DNA from: Bacteroidota bacterium
GTDB lineage: Bacteria; Bacteroidota; Bacteroidia; UKL13-3
Direction: 5' to 3'
NCBI GenBank assembly: GCA_027484685.1
Contig: JAIXSO010000031.1
Location: forward strand, 1-64,000
Length of the DNA: 64,000 nucleotides
Of this stretch, positions 18,901 through 27,533 are shown in pieces. The notes beneath the pieces are model-generated. The model was not told the origin of the DNA. It made no database searches and saw only the letters and a program-made list of their open reading frames with translations. Made by a program: the position numbers and the translations under genes. How positions within the stretch are numbered: position 1 is the first letter of the stretch; the number at the start of each line of letters is the position of its first letter.

Positions 18901-20323
18901 TAGATAAATTAGTACCTGTAAGCAAATTACCCATCCTTAAGTTCGGATTGGTGGTATTACCAATGTTATTTCCTACAATAGTAAAAGTACCCGTTCCTGC
19001 TGTACTAATACCCGTTACACCACCACAAAAGGTGGCAGTGGAGCCCATTGCATCAATAGCCCCAACGGAATTATTTTGAATAACTACCGTATTGGCACTT
19101 GAAGCAAAAATACCAACTACAGCACCCCCTGTAGTTCCAGTAGCTATATAAATGGAACCAGTACCAGTAGTAGAACCTATGGTATTGCCCGTTACTGTTC
19201 CAATATTTGCATTACCTGCTGTAACAGATATCCCACCTAAAACACCACTTGTAGTTGTTGCACCACTTGAAGTATATAAAGCAAAACCAGCTATGGTATT
19301 ACCTTGAATAGATGAAGCTGCTCCACCAGCCAAAAAGGCGCAATTGATAGCAACATACCTGGTTGCATTATTCGTTCCAGTAACCGTATATGAACCTGGA
19401 AAGCCCGCTAAAGCCACTGAATTACCAATCATATTTGTAGTTCCAGTGCCACTAGCATTGGCATATCCTATTACATTACCTGTAATGGTATAAGCACTTC
19501 CAGAATTAACAAAAATACCGTTATGTATATTTCCAGTAGTATATGTTCTTGTAGCGGTTTGATATAGCTTATTGTTGCTAATAGTCCAATTTGAATTGCC
19601 AGTGTTAACATTGATACCACTTGTAACCACTGTAGCACTAAAGTAATCAAAAATATTGTTGCCAGTTACTGTATTCGCATTGTTTTCAATGAGTGCACTT
19701 GTACCTAAAGAGTAAATACAATTGACAGGAAAGTTACTTCCCGCCACACCAATATTATTATTGCTAATGGTGTTACTATCGTTACCATTTATGTTCCCAG
19801 TAGAAAAAAATACGTTCCCAAATGATGTAGTAGAACCTGTAATGGTACAATTGGTAACTGTATTTACCGATGCATCATTTATAAACCGAATACAGCTAGA
19901 AGCACCTGTAGCTGTATTACTTATTATTAAACCATTACCACCCGTGTTTAATCCATTAATAGTAACATTTCTTGCACCATTTAAATCAATTAAATGTCCT
20001 GTAATGGCACCTGAAATAGTTCTAACAGCACCGCCAGTTGGCGATATGGAAATGCTAGAATAAGATGCGAAACCACTTCCGCTTGCAAGGAGCACAGCCG
20101 AAACCGTTTCAGTGGTATTGGCTGAAATACTAATTGAGATTACTCCTGTATGCAAACCACTATCGACCGCAGCTAGTGCAAGGGCAAGGGTGGTGTAAGA
20201 AGCCGAAGTAATACTTCCTGAGCTACTTGTTAATGAAATTTGTGCTTTTGTATTATTTAAATACATTATTGAAACAATCAATAAACAAGCTTTAATTAAA
20301 TGTGTTGTAAATTTATTTGCCAT
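12959..20323 (-). CDS. Giant beta-helix surface protein with tandem repeats, T9SS type A sorting domain
   Basis: A 2454-residue secreted protein. A signal peptide (1-27, ending TKAQ) is followed by about 1450 residues of short Asn/Thr/Gly/Ser-rich coils typical of right-handed parallel beta-helices (NxI.NNTI-type turns); a PKD/Ig-like domain (about 1480-1555); four 97-residue repeats (about 1556-1948) each with ICSGS, GNGSTYTY.WLSST and NTWFRRRVTSGVCNADT; a G8-like beta segment starting NTWTGTTSGAW; and a type A T9SS sorting domain beginning SIYPNPFNG (about 2375-2454). It is presumably exported to the cell surface and used for adhesion or matrix formation. It is transcribed alone from the 20.3 kb end. 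Confidence 0.9.
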   Translation of the reverse strand: MANKFTTHLIKACLLIVSIMYLNNTKAQISLTSSSGSITSASYTTLALALAAVDSGLHTGVISISISANTTETVSAVLLASGSGFASYSSISISPTGGAVRTISGAITGHLIDLNGARNVTINGLNTGGNGLIISNTATGASSCIRFINDASVNTVTNCTITGSTTSFGNVFFSTGNINGNDSNTISNNNIGVAGSNFPVNCIYSLGTSALIENNANTVTGNNIFDYFSATVVTSGINVNTGNSNWTISNNKLYQTATRTYTTGNIHNGIFVNSGSAYTITGNVIGYANASGTGTTNMIGNSVALAGFPGSYTVTGTNNATRYVAINCAFLAGGAASSIQGNTIAGFALYTSSGATTTSGVLGGISVTAGNANIGTVTGNTIGSTTGTGSIYIATGTTGGAVVGIFASSANTVVIQNNSVGAIDAMGSTATFCGGVTGISTAGTGTFTIVGNNIGNTTNPNLRMGNLLTGTNLSNVGTTFSAASGTALFRGIANAASGTVTIGSALLPNIVQNASVNSTGTGASFRTIEITNGTYLITNNTIRNITSASSNVTVANAALAGVGIYSNGGTVGSIINKNTIHSLSLTNTTTSGTNIAGISVANSSIDVTSNTIYNITNASTSVTLTTPGTASGIMLRSGTTSANTNVINNMISLGSGQTTNTSFIGIWGNHGSSPNPNVNIYHNTIHIEGTVTSGAISSFGFHRGNFATTVVNQVVMNIRNNIFNNTRTGGTGGHYAIGNYFNATTTSAVGWAAGASNNNILNANPATVGFWTSAQTLAGWRTISAGDANSFSGVTTTFVNTALGDLHLNMGTTPTQLESNGATIAGINTDFDNQTRPGPIGSVNGAGFAPDLGADEFDGVYLDLAPPTLSFAAYGNVPVAIDRTVTATISDGSGVRVTTNGPQLYYKKTTDNNAFNGNTSADNGWKYVGATNVGSLFTFNINYAILNGGSVSAGDTIQYFIVAMDSSIYSNIGISNGTLALTPTTTVLGAANFPITGLTSFYRIVGSLSGVVTVGTGGTYSSFTNAGGLFDDMNNKFVNGNITAQVISDISTETGAIGLLEFNAPHQLTIVPDAPVLRTVSTTSTILLGLLGADNVTIDGRSGGSGKYLLFQNNNATTTSIAMLISNQASTSNGCQNISIRNTVFESGSTNLSGGTLVNNIHIQNNGHRKIFVDSCEFKKAYNGVVVGAGTVTVNYDSLFFTNNVFGEDLASKYLTFSGIQLFFTSNSFVRNNVFKNLITNLSINNSSVVVNTGSSNVVIEQNRIFGNRSTNTGLYGTYGISILAGTNITIKNNAIYNINSSSYNLTTLTDNTFGIRLAAASGVKVYNNTISIDSVSFNTASVQYTACIANFGATGVEIVNNILRNTQTGFTGSKAYTLYLNSGTVSAASNNVLFASGANGVLAAVSTTDYATLSALQTATSIHANSFTLNPSFIDTTSNLTPRSCFINNNGILLTDVTNDLNGLSRSSTPDIGAIEFTPTPIAAPTATSPINYCKNSAATNLSATGVNTLLWYTSAAGGAGNLTAPTPLTTTTGATSFYVADSNQTLGCVSPRAQVVVNVNDTIFNNNITSLSQTVCSSSTLSAITASTPTGGNGSTYSYQWISSTLSSTSGFDLAAGTSNAQNYTPSSLISNTWFRRIVSSGACNADTSVAILITINNPVANNSITTLPQTICSGSVPSVINANAATGGNGSTYTYGWLSSTTSATSGFAAASGTNNAQNYTPGTLTSTTWFRRRATSGVCNADTTLAIQITINNAVANNTITGTPQTICSGSTPAQITASVATGGDGITYTYGWLSSTTSATSGFAAASGTNNAQNYTPVALTQNTWFRRRVTSGVCNADTTAAIQITINNAVANNTITGTPQTICSGSTPAQITASVATGGNGSTYTYTWLSSTTSATSGFAAASGTNNAQNYSPSALTQNTWFRRRVTSGVCNADTTAAILVSITNTNTWTGTTSGAWEIATNWGCGRVPTITDSVVIVPTTNQPIVIDGNRFINHLAINGGATLTINNANSQLGIAGTFTKVGTLNHTNGYIGFLGTTAIQTIPANTYARVFIGNPLGVQLSGNITLTDTLNFNSGPLFLGNNNLNMSGSNSVFFRDSATRHIITNGTGTVNIANIGAAGRTGSVRFPIGINSTSFTPITITNTGTQDQFSVRVINGVNSNGLTGTAITSNAVNRTWAVNELVNGGSNATVTVQWNAADELSGFARANSYVAFYNGTTWMSTVASAASGSNPYTQTRSGITSFSAFGVGSGGTLPVELISFNGKRINENVQLNWATASEINNYYFVIERSANNKMFEAIGDRVKGAGSSNVVNQYQIFDNEALGFATQNEVKTIYYRLRQVDFDGSINYSKVISVSMNQETTAFDASIYPNPFNGTINVTVSTNNTADTKVEVVDMNGKTVYTETLGTLSGNSIYTITNLDKIPAGMYFVRIVQGTDSKIVKVSKINN
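14480..15655 (-). repeat. Four tandem 291-bp coding repeats in the giant adhesin
   Basis: The string CATTACAA (followed by ACTCCCGAGGTT in three copies) recurs at 14509, 14800, 15091 and 15382, an exact 291-base period (97 codons). The three copies nearest the C-terminus are nearly identical DNA over long stretches; the fourth is more diverged. Confidence 0.92.
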
Positions 20324-20410
20324 ATAATTTTTTATTTATTTAAAAGAAAAATATCAAGCATTGAATTCCAATTAACTTGACTTAATTAAATTTTTGGTAC
20401 TAAATAAAAA

Positions 20411-20791
20411 TTAACAGGGTGGCTTTATGAGTAATAACTTAAATGCTTTGCTCAGAGAGGTATTTTTATAGTAAAATACAATTTTTGGTTTTTCGTTTGA
20501 AGATTCTGCGAATTGATTGTGAACAACCAAATTATTATAGAAATTATTGCAATCTTTTACAAAATTTATTGATTGATTTGGCGGAAGATTGTTAGGTATA
20601 AATCGTTTTGAATAAAACACGACTTCACCATTATCCACCTGCATTTTTAAAAATACAGACGAAATTGCTTTAAAAACCAATGTAAAATAGGGCCTTTCGG
20701 CTATTTTGGAACCAATTCTATTAAAAAACGCCCCATTTAAAACACTGATAATTAGTACATATGAAATTAATGTTTGTAAATGTTTTTTCAA
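20411..20791 (-). CDS. Small hypothetical protein with N-terminal hydrophobic segment
   Basis: A 126-residue protein with one hydrophobic stretch (about 8-24, possible signal anchor) and a basic, aromatic-rich remainder ending in a Pro-Pro-Cys tail. No motif is recognised. It lies 87 bases upstream of the giant adhesin gene on the same strand. The adhesin has its own upstream space, so linkage is uncertain. Coding is supported by the uninterrupted frame and ordinary composition, but not by recognisable homology. Confidence 0.5.
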   Translation of the reverse strand: MKKHLQTLISYVLIISVLNGAFFNRIGSKIAERPYFTLVFKAISSVFLKMQVDNGEVVFYSKRFIPNNLPPNQSINFVKDCNNFYNNLVVHNQFAESSNEKPKIVFYYKNTSLSKAFKLLLIKPPC

Positions 20792-21108
20792 TATGCTAAA
20801 ATCTATTACAGCATATTTCTAAAAAAAAACTTAATAATAAAAGAGACTTAAAGAATTATAATCTGATTACTTATTCGGCAAAATACCTACATAAGCGGCA
20901 AAATATCCAAATAAACAGCTTTTAAGTAGTTAATATTTTTTAATAGTAATATAAATTACTAAAAATTAGCATTTCTAAAAATTGACAAAAATCTTAAAAG
21001 CAAAAATTTGTGATAAAAATATTACAAACCATGCTGATAATATTCACAGTTTTAGTTGAAATTTTATAATAAAAACTTGCAATTTATATTAGCGTAGCTA
21101 AAAGAAAA
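20792..21108. other. Intergenic region, 317 bases, no gene seen
   Basis: Very AT-rich stretch between two minus-strand genes. It should contain the promoter of the 20.4 kb gene and the end of the ribD operon transcript. There is no clear hairpin after 21109 and no repeat or RNA gene. Confidence 0.5.
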
Positions 21109-22473
21109 TTAAGTATTAGCTCGGGTTCTCTTCTTACTATGATATTCAAAAAATAACTTCAAAATTATTACCAAGGCAATAAACAATACAAGCCAAGTTG
21201 CTCTTGAGTTATACCTTGCTGATATTGTTGAAAGTACAGCTGTAATCATTGCATTTAAAAACACAAATGCAAATACTAAAATACTTACCACCGAGGTTAC
21301 TGTAACACCAAACTTAATTATATATAATATTATTAAGCAAATACTAAATATTAACAATAAATTCTGAATATATGATGAGTGCTGATAATCATAACTTTGT
21401 TTATTAGCAAATTGCCTTGCATGCGTATAGGCGAACAAATCGTTAGAAAGTCTAATTTTTATTTGATTATACGGTGGTGACTGTTCATCGTATTTTACTA
21501 AATACTCCTCACCAAAATTATTAAATGTAAGCTGAACAAAAGTCTCAATTACACCTTGATATATGAATGGTAAGCAATATTGCTTATTAGTGAGTATATC
21601 ATGAATAATAAAATCATATTCTTGCTTATTGGCAGCCCAACCACCTGTTTTGTAAAGAACACTGTTAGCACCCCAAAGAAAATCACCGCCTACAGCAGGT
21701 AAACTATCTTTGTATTTATAAATATTTAAGTTTTGGGCATTGGCACTAGTATTCAAATAATTAACCAAAACACCATTATCAATCATTTTGGCTAATAAAA
21801 ACACATGTGACGATTTATTGGAATGAAATCCAAAACCAAATAGTGAGTTAATAAATGGTAATAAAACCCAACAAAATAATGTTATTGATGTGAGTACAAT
21901 TAACCTAATTCTATTAAGTATTTCTTTTTCTTTTACAAAATAATAAAACACCCAAAGCACTACCAATAACATACTTAAAGTAGCTAAATTTGAAAGATGA
22001 GTAAATATTATGAAAATGTAAGAAATATAAAGCAGAACCCATTTAATTTTACTCATTGGTTTACTAAAAAGTATCAAGCAAAACAATAATAACGACATTG
22101 GTGTAAAAATATCGGGAATAGCTAAGCTTGTAAAATAAGGTACTGCCGAAAATGTGGTTAACAAACTTACCACAACGGTAAAAATATATGGCTCATACTT
22201 TTTATTAGCTACCAATAATTGCACCATTGCATACAATATATTTGCCACAATAAAACTCTGTACAAATAAACTAAGCCAAAGACTAGAACCCAAACTAGTA
22301 TGACGTAAAAATATACCATAAAATATGGGTCTATCAATGGGAACGGTACCTGAAAATCCACTACTTATGTAAGTTCCAGTATCGGAAAAAACAATAGGAA
22401 AACCATTATAAAAAGCAGGGAATAAAAACAAGAAACTTGCTATTACTACCAGCATCCATTTAGTTTGTTTCAT
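21109..22473 (-). CDS. Polytopic membrane protein, GT-C glycosyltransferase-like
   Basis: A 454-residue integral membrane protein with about ten hydrophobic segments. The first extracytoplasmic loop holds FSDTGTYI and further on DRPIFYGIF, resembling the Asp-containing first loop of GT-C enzymes that use polyprenyl-phosphate sugars. A soluble loop of about 130 residues (220-350) separates the last helices. A GT-C role is inference from topology and this loop only; donor and acceptor are unknown. It is the last gene of a six-gene minus-strand run, 18 bases after the SDR gene. Confidence 0.6.
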   Translation of the reverse strand: MKQTKWMLVVIASFLFLFPAFYNGFPIVFSDTGTYISSGFSGTVPIDRPIFYGIFLRHTSLGSSLWLSLFVQSFIVANILYAMVQLLVANKKYEPYIFTVVVSLLTTFSAVPYFTSLAIPDIFTPMSLLLFCLILFSKPMSKIKWVLLYISYIFIIFTHLSNLATLSMLLVVLWVFYYFVKEKEILNRIRLIVLTSITLFCWVLLPFINSLFGFGFHSNKSSHVFLLAKMIDNGVLVNYLNTSANAQNLNIYKYKDSLPAVGGDFLWGANSVLYKTGGWAANKQEYDFIIHDILTNKQYCLPFIYQGVIETFVQLTFNNFGEEYLVKYDEQSPPYNQIKIRLSNDLFAYTHARQFANKQSYDYQHSSYIQNLLLIFSICLIILYIIKFGVTVTSVVSILVFAFVFLNAMITAVLSTISARYNSRATWLVLFIALVIILKLFFEYHSKKRTRANT

Positions 22474-22491
22474 ACAAAAAAGTAATGTATA

Positions 22492-23202
22492 CTATCCTAA
22501 ATCACCTAGCTGAGGACGAATAACAATTTCCTCCACAACAGTATTGCCCGAAAGGCAAAAAACATTCCAAATAGTTTCTGCAACATCTTTCGGTTTAATA
22601 AATCTGCTAGCAGGTAAATCAGTTCCGCTCCAACTATCTGTTAAAGTAGCACCAGGCATAACTGCAGTTACTTTAACATTGTGGTCTTTTAACTCCTCGC
22701 GCAATACTTTGGTCATACCAAGCATAGCATATTTGCTTATACAATAACTACCTCCATTAGGATAAGCTTTGATACTTGCAGTACTACAAATATTAAATAC
22801 ATAGCCGTATTTTCTATTCTTCATACTTGGCAATATCTCACGTGTTAAATGATAAGCACTTGCCAAGTTTGTATTTATTTGCTTTTCAAATGAGCCATCA
22901 TCTTCGCCCAAAATAGTACCCGGAATAAATACGCCAGCATTATTTATTAAAATATCAATTTTATCAAATTCGGTTAGCACATCGCTAGCAAAAGCTTGAA
23001 CCGCCACCTTATCACTTACATCAACCGAAGCAAATAAAAAACGTTGGTTTTCGTATTTATTCCAAAGTTCAGCTTTAAACTCGTTTAATTCTTTTTCGTT
23101 GCGAGCGCAACCTGCAATATTAAATCCTTCTTCGGCAAAAAGTTCGGCCAATGCCTTACCTATTCCTTTTGTTACACCTGTTATTAAAACCGTTTTACTC
23201 AC
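22492..23202 (-). CDS. Classical short-chain dehydrogenase/reductase
   Basis: A 236-residue cytosolic NAD(P)-dependent oxidoreductase. Visible: TGVTKGIG (8-15), NNAG (87-90), a catalytic serine in CSTAS (about 140-143), and YCISK with Tyr153 and Lys157. The substrate cannot be told from sequence. Basic residues after beta-2 (around CARNEKE) suggest NADP preference, as inference. It lies 11 bases after the peptidase gene and 18 bases before the GT-C-like gene in the same operon. Confidence 0.88.
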   Translation of the reverse strand: MSKTVLITGVTKGIGKALAELFAEEGFNIAGCARNEKELNEFKAELWNKYENQRFLFASVDVSDKVAVQAFASDVLTEFDKIDILINNAGVFIPGTILGEDDGSFEKQINTNLASAYHLTREILPSMKNRKYGYVFNICSTASIKAYPNGGSYCISKYAMLGMTKVLREELKDHNVKVTAVMPGATLTDSWSGTDLPASRFIKPKDVAETIWNVFCLSGNTVVEEIVIRPQLGDLG

Positions 23203-23213
23203 GTTATTTATAG

Positions 23214-24968
23214 TTAAAATTTTGTTACTTTATAATTGAATGTTTTATTGCCAATGGCAATATTCATAATATATAATCCTTTAGTTAAAACCGAAGGTTC
23301 AATTGAAAAATCATTGATTTGATGAGTAGCAGTAAATACCGTTTTACCTTGCAAATCAACAAACGAAACATCGAACTTTTGGTTGCTTGGCAGCTGCACT
23401 GTTAAATTTTCATTACCTAAAGCAAATCCTTCAGAATTTAAAATTTTGATGAATGACTTATCCATTATTTCATCAACCGAAACAGAATTGATAATTTTTC
23501 GGTTAAAAAAAGAATTTTTTATAGGACCATAATGGTATTTATTATATAAAATACTATCTGCTTGAATAAACAATTGTGCAAACTGAGGAATAGTCATATT
23601 GGTTTGATAAGAAGCCATGGCGGTAAGTAATAATGAAACAGTAGTATCTATTCCTATTTGCTCTGCAAAATCGGTTACAGCACCGCTCCAAATTGCGCTT
23701 AATGAGTAACGTTCCATTACAAAATCATCAACATAATTTTTGTTGTTTAAGGTGGTTCGACCATTCCAAGTTTGGTTACCATCCCAATTAAAAACTTTGC
23801 GCCAATTATAATCACTTAATTTACGTGAGTATAAAACAGCCATAATATCGCAGTTTCCTTCATCTATTCCAATACGCTCTTCACCATCAATGGTATTTGG
23901 CGCAATATAAAATCCAATGGCATGCGTATATTCATGTGTTATCACATCAGCGTCTTCGGCATCAGGTATACCGCCTATACCAAGTAACACATAAGGATTT
24001 TCAGTAGAAAATTCAAACCTAGAATTTTCACCAAAATCACCTAAAGGGTCAACCCAAAGCTGTTTCTTTAAATTATTAAAACCTAAACTTTGTATATACA
24101 TTTGATATTGATGTATATGAAACAAAGCCATTTCCTGCTTAAAAATATCGGTATTACGAGTAACCACCAAACTATCTTTAGTACTAATAGAAAAAGGAGC
24201 AGCCTTTGGACCCATTATATCTTTTACCAAAACATAATTATTTTCAGCAATAAAATTTCCAATGCTATCTAATTTCAAGTTTAGCATAAGAATTTTTCGT
24301 TCATTATTAAGCGATGGTGTATCTTGTTTGTTATAATTTAAGTAAGGAGCCACATACTCGCTGCGGGCTGTAGTTAAGGGGTCAGGATTAAATATTTTTA
24401 CCAAAGCATTGGTATCTTTTCCTGCTTTTAAACTTTTTATATTTTCAAAAAGCAATTGATTATCCAAATCAAAATATTGTTCTTTATTACCTACAATTTG
24501 TTTATTGGCAACTACTAATTTAGTACCATCAAATGCCCAAATTTGATTAGTACTAATAGCCGATGTAGGCAAGTTTATATTACGCAAATCAACTAAATCG
24601 TTAACAATATTGATTACCTGTCCGTTATTATTGATGGTAATTTTTATATTTGATTGATAGATATTTGAGCCCAAATAAGTTTGCGAAAATTGATAATGCG
24701 TACCAATTAAACTTTGATAAGTATGAACCAATTTTAAATCAACATTGCTTAGTTTTAGTTCAGTTAAATTATCTAGTAAATATTGTTTAGCTAATTGGCT
24801 TAAATCTATATTTTGCTTTGCTAATAAAGTCTTACTACTAGGCAAAACCGAAACATTAGCCATTATCAATTTGGCCTTTTTATTTTTAAAATAATTAACA
24901 AACTCAGTATTTTGAGCCTGCACCAATTGACCAATTAATAAAGCTAAAACAATGGCTAGTTTTTTCAT
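23214..24968 (-). CDS. Secreted thermolysin-like zinc metallopeptidase with T9SS type A sorting domain
   Basis: A 584-residue secreted protease. Signal peptide (1-18, ending VQAQ), N-terminal propeptide with FTP-like features (about 20-190), catalytic domain with HEYTH (His345, Glu346, His349) and the third ligand Glu370 in DEGNCD, 20 residues downstream as in M4/M36 gluzincins, then a type A sorting domain (about 510-584, ending GLYIMNIAIGNKTFNYKVTKF-like). It should be exported by the T9SS and degrade extracellular protein. Its ATG overlaps the yigZ stop by four bases, indicating translational coupling, although the operon otherwise encodes cytosolic functions. Confidence 0.85.
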   Translation of the reverse strand: MKKLAIVLALLIGQLVQAQNTEFVNYFKNKKAKLIMANVSVLPSSKTLLAKQNIDLSQLAKQYLLDNLTELKLSNVDLKLVHTYQSLIGTHYQFSQTYLGSNIYQSNIKITINNNGQVINIVNDLVDLRNINLPTSAISTNQIWAFDGTKLVVANKQIVGNKEQYFDLDNQLLFENIKSLKAGKDTNALVKIFNPDPLTTARSEYVAPYLNYNKQDTPSLNNERKILMLNLKLDSIGNFIAENNYVLVKDIMGPKAAPFSISTKDSLVVTRNTDIFKQEMALFHIHQYQMYIQSLGFNNLKKQLWVDPLGDFGENSRFEFSTENPYVLLGIGGIPDAEDADVITHEYTHAIGFYIAPNTIDGEERIGIDEGNCDIMAVLYSRKLSDYNWRKVFNWDGNQTWNGRTTLNNKNYVDDFVMERYSLSAIWSGAVTDFAEQIGIDTTVSLLLTAMASYQTNMTIPQFAQLFIQADSILYNKYHYGPIKNSFFNRKIINSVSVDEIMDKSFIKILNSEGFALGNENLTVQLPSNQKFDVSFVDLQGKTVFTATHQINDFSIEPSVLTKGLYIMNIAIGNKTFNYKVTKF

Positions 24969-25579
24969 AATGTTTGTATAAATTTTATTTCAGTGATACC
25001 AGCATCTTTCAATTGCTTCTTTATATCATCTGCTTTTAGTTTTCTTACTTCAAATATAAAAGAGTTTGTATTTAAATAATCATTAGGATACACCTTAATG
25101 CCATTATTTTTACCAACCTTATACAATTGATTGTGCAAATGAAAATCAGCTTCCACTTGATATTGCTCAATCACTTGTTTTTCAACCACATTTGCATTTA
25201 GCAAGGCAGCAACTCCAGCTTCATGATAAGCATTAATTAAACCAGGTACTCCTAATAGTTTTCCACCAAAATACCTAACCACCACTACCATTACATTGGT
25301 TAAATCTTTTTGCAAAATAGCTCTTAAAATAGGTTTTCCAGCAGTATTAGCAGGCTCTCTGTCATCGGAGCTTTTTTGAAACTCTTTACCTGCGCCAATT
25401 ATCATAGCCCAGCAATGGTGATTGGCTTGTGGATGTTCTTTTTTAAGTTGTTTTACAATTTCTTTTCCTTCATCCTCCGTTTTTATTGGATACGCAAAAC
25501 CTAAAAACTTACTGCCTTTGTCCTTAAACTCGCCTGTAGCAGGTTGGGTTATGGTTAAATAAGTATCGGTAAATAACAT
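24965..25579 (-). CDS. yigZ: YigZ/IMPACT-family protein
   Basis: A 204-residue cytosolic protein of the UPF0029/IMPACT family. It has the hallmark DDREPANTAGKPIL segment and VVVRYFGGKLLGVPGLINAY, then a C-terminal DUF1949-like domain from about residue 140. Family members are thought to bind nucleic acid or influence translation or peptidases; the role in bacteria is not settled. It overlaps the downstream peptidase gene by four bases and follows the EamA gene by 9 bases. Confidence 0.9.
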   Translation of the reverse strand: MLFTDTYLTITQPATGEFKDKGSKFLGFAYPIKTEDEGKEIVKQLKKEHPQANHHCWAMIIGAGKEFQKSSDDREPANTAGKPILRAILQKDLTNVMVVVVRYFGGKLLGVPGLINAYHEAGVAALLNANVVEKQVIEQYQVEADFHLHNQLYKVGKNNGIKVYPNDYLNTNSFIFEVRKLKADDIKKQLKDAGITEIKFIQTL

Positions 25580-25588
25580 AAATGATTT

Positions 25589-26461
25589 TTAAAATTGTAT
25601 AGAAATTAAAGCAATGGCAATCAAAGATAATGTTAGGCCGATTATGTTTTTAGTATTGAGTTGTTCTTTAAAAAACAATACCGAAACCAAAGTACTTGCC
25701 GCCACAATGCCAATATTATTAATTGGAAAAATGGTAGCGCTAGCAGTAGGAAAATAGCTCAAAGTTTTTACTAAAAACAACATGCTGAAATAATTAGGAA
25801 TACCTAAAAATATACCCCAATACACATTTTTAAACGCCACTTTTTCGTTTTTAAAAATTACCAAATAGGTTAAAAAAACAGCACCTAAAACAAATGCAAT
25901 ACTAAAAACTGTAGTGATAACATAAGCCTCGCTAACAGCCGGTATAAAACGTTTTTGAATTAAATTTAGAGTAGTATCAATAATGCCACTACCAATAAAA
26001 ACAATGGCTGGCAAAATCCAAATATTTTTTGTTTTAGTTGAACCATCATTATGTTTTTGACTGATGAAATAAACTGCTAATAATGACAATGCAATACCCG
26101 AAATTTGAAAAACAGTTAAACTTTCGCTAAAAAACAACAATGCAAAAACAATAGGAACTACCACCGAAAGTTTGGCAGAAACCATGCTCACCGAAACTCC
26201 CATTTTCTGACTGGTTTCGCCAATGGCAAAAAATATACTTATGAAAAGAAAACCTAATAATAGCGTGTATGGAAACCAAGGTTGATTATAAAAATCGGTA
26301 GTAATTACGGGCGTTTCGTTTGTAATTAAATTGCCTAAAATGGCACAGGTTATATAATTAAAAATAATGCCCTGTAATGTATTTACACCTACACGTTCAA
26401 AAATTTTAAAAAAACTAACCGTAATGGTGGAAGCAATAATGCTTAAAATTAAAAATATCAT
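25589..26461 (-). CDS. EamA/DMT-family transporter
   Basis: A 290-residue inner-membrane protein with ten predicted hydrophobic helices in two similar halves, the layout of drug/metabolite transporters. The first half ends with the common LSVVVPIVFALLFFSESLT motif and the second with FKEQLNTKNIIGLTLSL. The substrate is unknown; next to ribD a flavin or precursor link is conceivable but unsupported. It sits 16 bases after ribD in the same operon. Confidence 0.88.
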   Translation of the reverse strand: MIFLILSIIASTITVSFFKIFERVGVNTLQGIIFNYITCAILGNLITNETPVITTDFYNQPWFPYTLLLGFLFISIFFAIGETSQKMGVSVSMVSAKLSVVVPIVFALLFFSESLTVFQISGIALSLLAVYFISQKHNDGSTKTKNIWILPAIVFIGSGIIDTTLNLIQKRFIPAVSEAYVITTVFSIAFVLGAVFLTYLVIFKNEKVAFKNVYWGIFLGIPNYFSMLFLVKTLSYFPTASATIFPINNIGIVAASTLVSVLFFKEQLNTKNIIGLTLSLIAIALISIQF

Positions 26462-26477
26462 TTAGTAATTTGAATAA

Positions 26478-27533
26478 TTAGTGAGTAGCTAGAAGAACTT
26501 GCATGTTAATGCCATCTATATCTTCTTGCTGTATTTTATTACCATAAATTAAAGGTGCTTTTATACCATCGTTTATGGTTTTAGGCGATGAAAACACAAT
26601 GGCTTCATCCCAAATTTTACTTGCTATTACTGCATTTAAAAACTGTGAACCACCTTCTATAATTAAGCTTTGAATGTTGAGCTTATATAAATGAGTTAAC
26701 ATTTCGTCCAGCCAATTTTTACTAAAATCAAGCTGAATAAAAGTTAAATTCACTTCACTTGGTTTTTGTTTTTGTGTAAATACGACTGTTGGTGTGCTTT
26801 TATCAAATAATTTTAAATCAGCTGGCAAACGCAGATTTTTATCTAATAAAACCCTTACTGGATTTCTTCCTGGCCATTCTCGCGCATTTAAAGCTGGATT
26901 ATCAAATAAAGCGGTATTGGTAGCCACCATAATGGCATCTTCTTGTGTGCGCCATTTATGAACCAATTTTTGAACTATCCTATCGGTAATATGCCTTTGA
27001 TTTTCGAAATCCTCAGCACTTAGCTTAGTAGCATCAGGAGCAATATATCCGTTCCAAGTTTGGGCCCATTTTAAAATTACATAAGGCTTTTGTTGGGTAA
27101 CAAATTTTATAAAACGTCTGTTTAAAAATTTACATTCATTTTCTAATACACCTAATGTAACTTCAATTCCCGCATCTTGTAGTTTTTTTATACCATTACC
27201 CGCCACCTTTTCGTAAGGGTCAACCATGCCAACTACCACACTTTTTAACTGATAGGTTACCAATAAATCGGCACAAGGCGGTGTTTTCCCAAAATGATTG
27301 CAAGGTTCTAAGTTTACATATAAAGTAGCGTCTTTTAGTAAACTTTTATCTTTAACCGACTGAATAGCATTTACCTCGGCATGAGCTTGCCCAAATTGTT
27401 GGTGCCAACCTTCGCCAATAATGGTTTGATTATGAACAATTACGCAGCCCACCAAAGGATTGGGCGATACTGAACCAGCACCATTTAGCGCTAATTCAAT
27501 ACAACGCTGCATATACATTTCGTGTGTTTTCAA
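26478..27533 (-). CDS. ribD: Bifunctional riboflavin biosynthesis deaminase/reductase RibD
   Basis: Catalyses steps two and three of riboflavin synthesis: deamination of diaminohydroxyphosphoribosylaminopyrimidine, then reduction of the ribose side chain. The 351 residues hold an N-terminal cytidine-deaminase-like domain with HAE (His51, Glu53) and zinc ligands Cys78 and Cys87 (PCNHFGKTPPC), and a C-terminal DHFR-like reductase domain (about 147-351, with RDPVR-like NPVRVLLD and EGGSQF). It is the first gene of the six-gene minus-strand run. No FMN riboswitch is apparent in the 205 bases upstream. Confidence 0.95.
   Translation of the reverse strand: MKTHEMYMQRCIELALNGAGSVSPNPLVGCVIVHNQTIIGEGWHQQFGQAHAEVNAIQSVKDKSLLKDATLYVNLEPCNHFGKTPPCADLLVTYQLKSVVVGMVDPYEKVAGNGIKKLQDAGIEVTLGVLENECKFLNRRFIKFVTQQKPYVILKWAQTWNGYIAPDATKLSAEDFENQRHITDRIVQKLVHKWRTQEDAIMVATNTALFDNPALNAREWPGRNPVRVLLDKNLRLPADLKLFDKSTPTVVFTQKQKPSEVNLTFIQLDFSKNWLDEMLTHLYKLNIQSLIIEGGSQFLNAVIASKIWDEAIVFSSPKTINDGIKAPLIYGNKIQQEDIDGINMQVLLATH

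Noticed and set aside
13884-20063. Several plus-strand open frames inside the giant adhesin gene
   Set aside because: They are antisense shadows of the Asn/Thr/Gly-rich repeats, full of hydrophobic Val/Leu/Pro runs expected from reverse complement of such codons.
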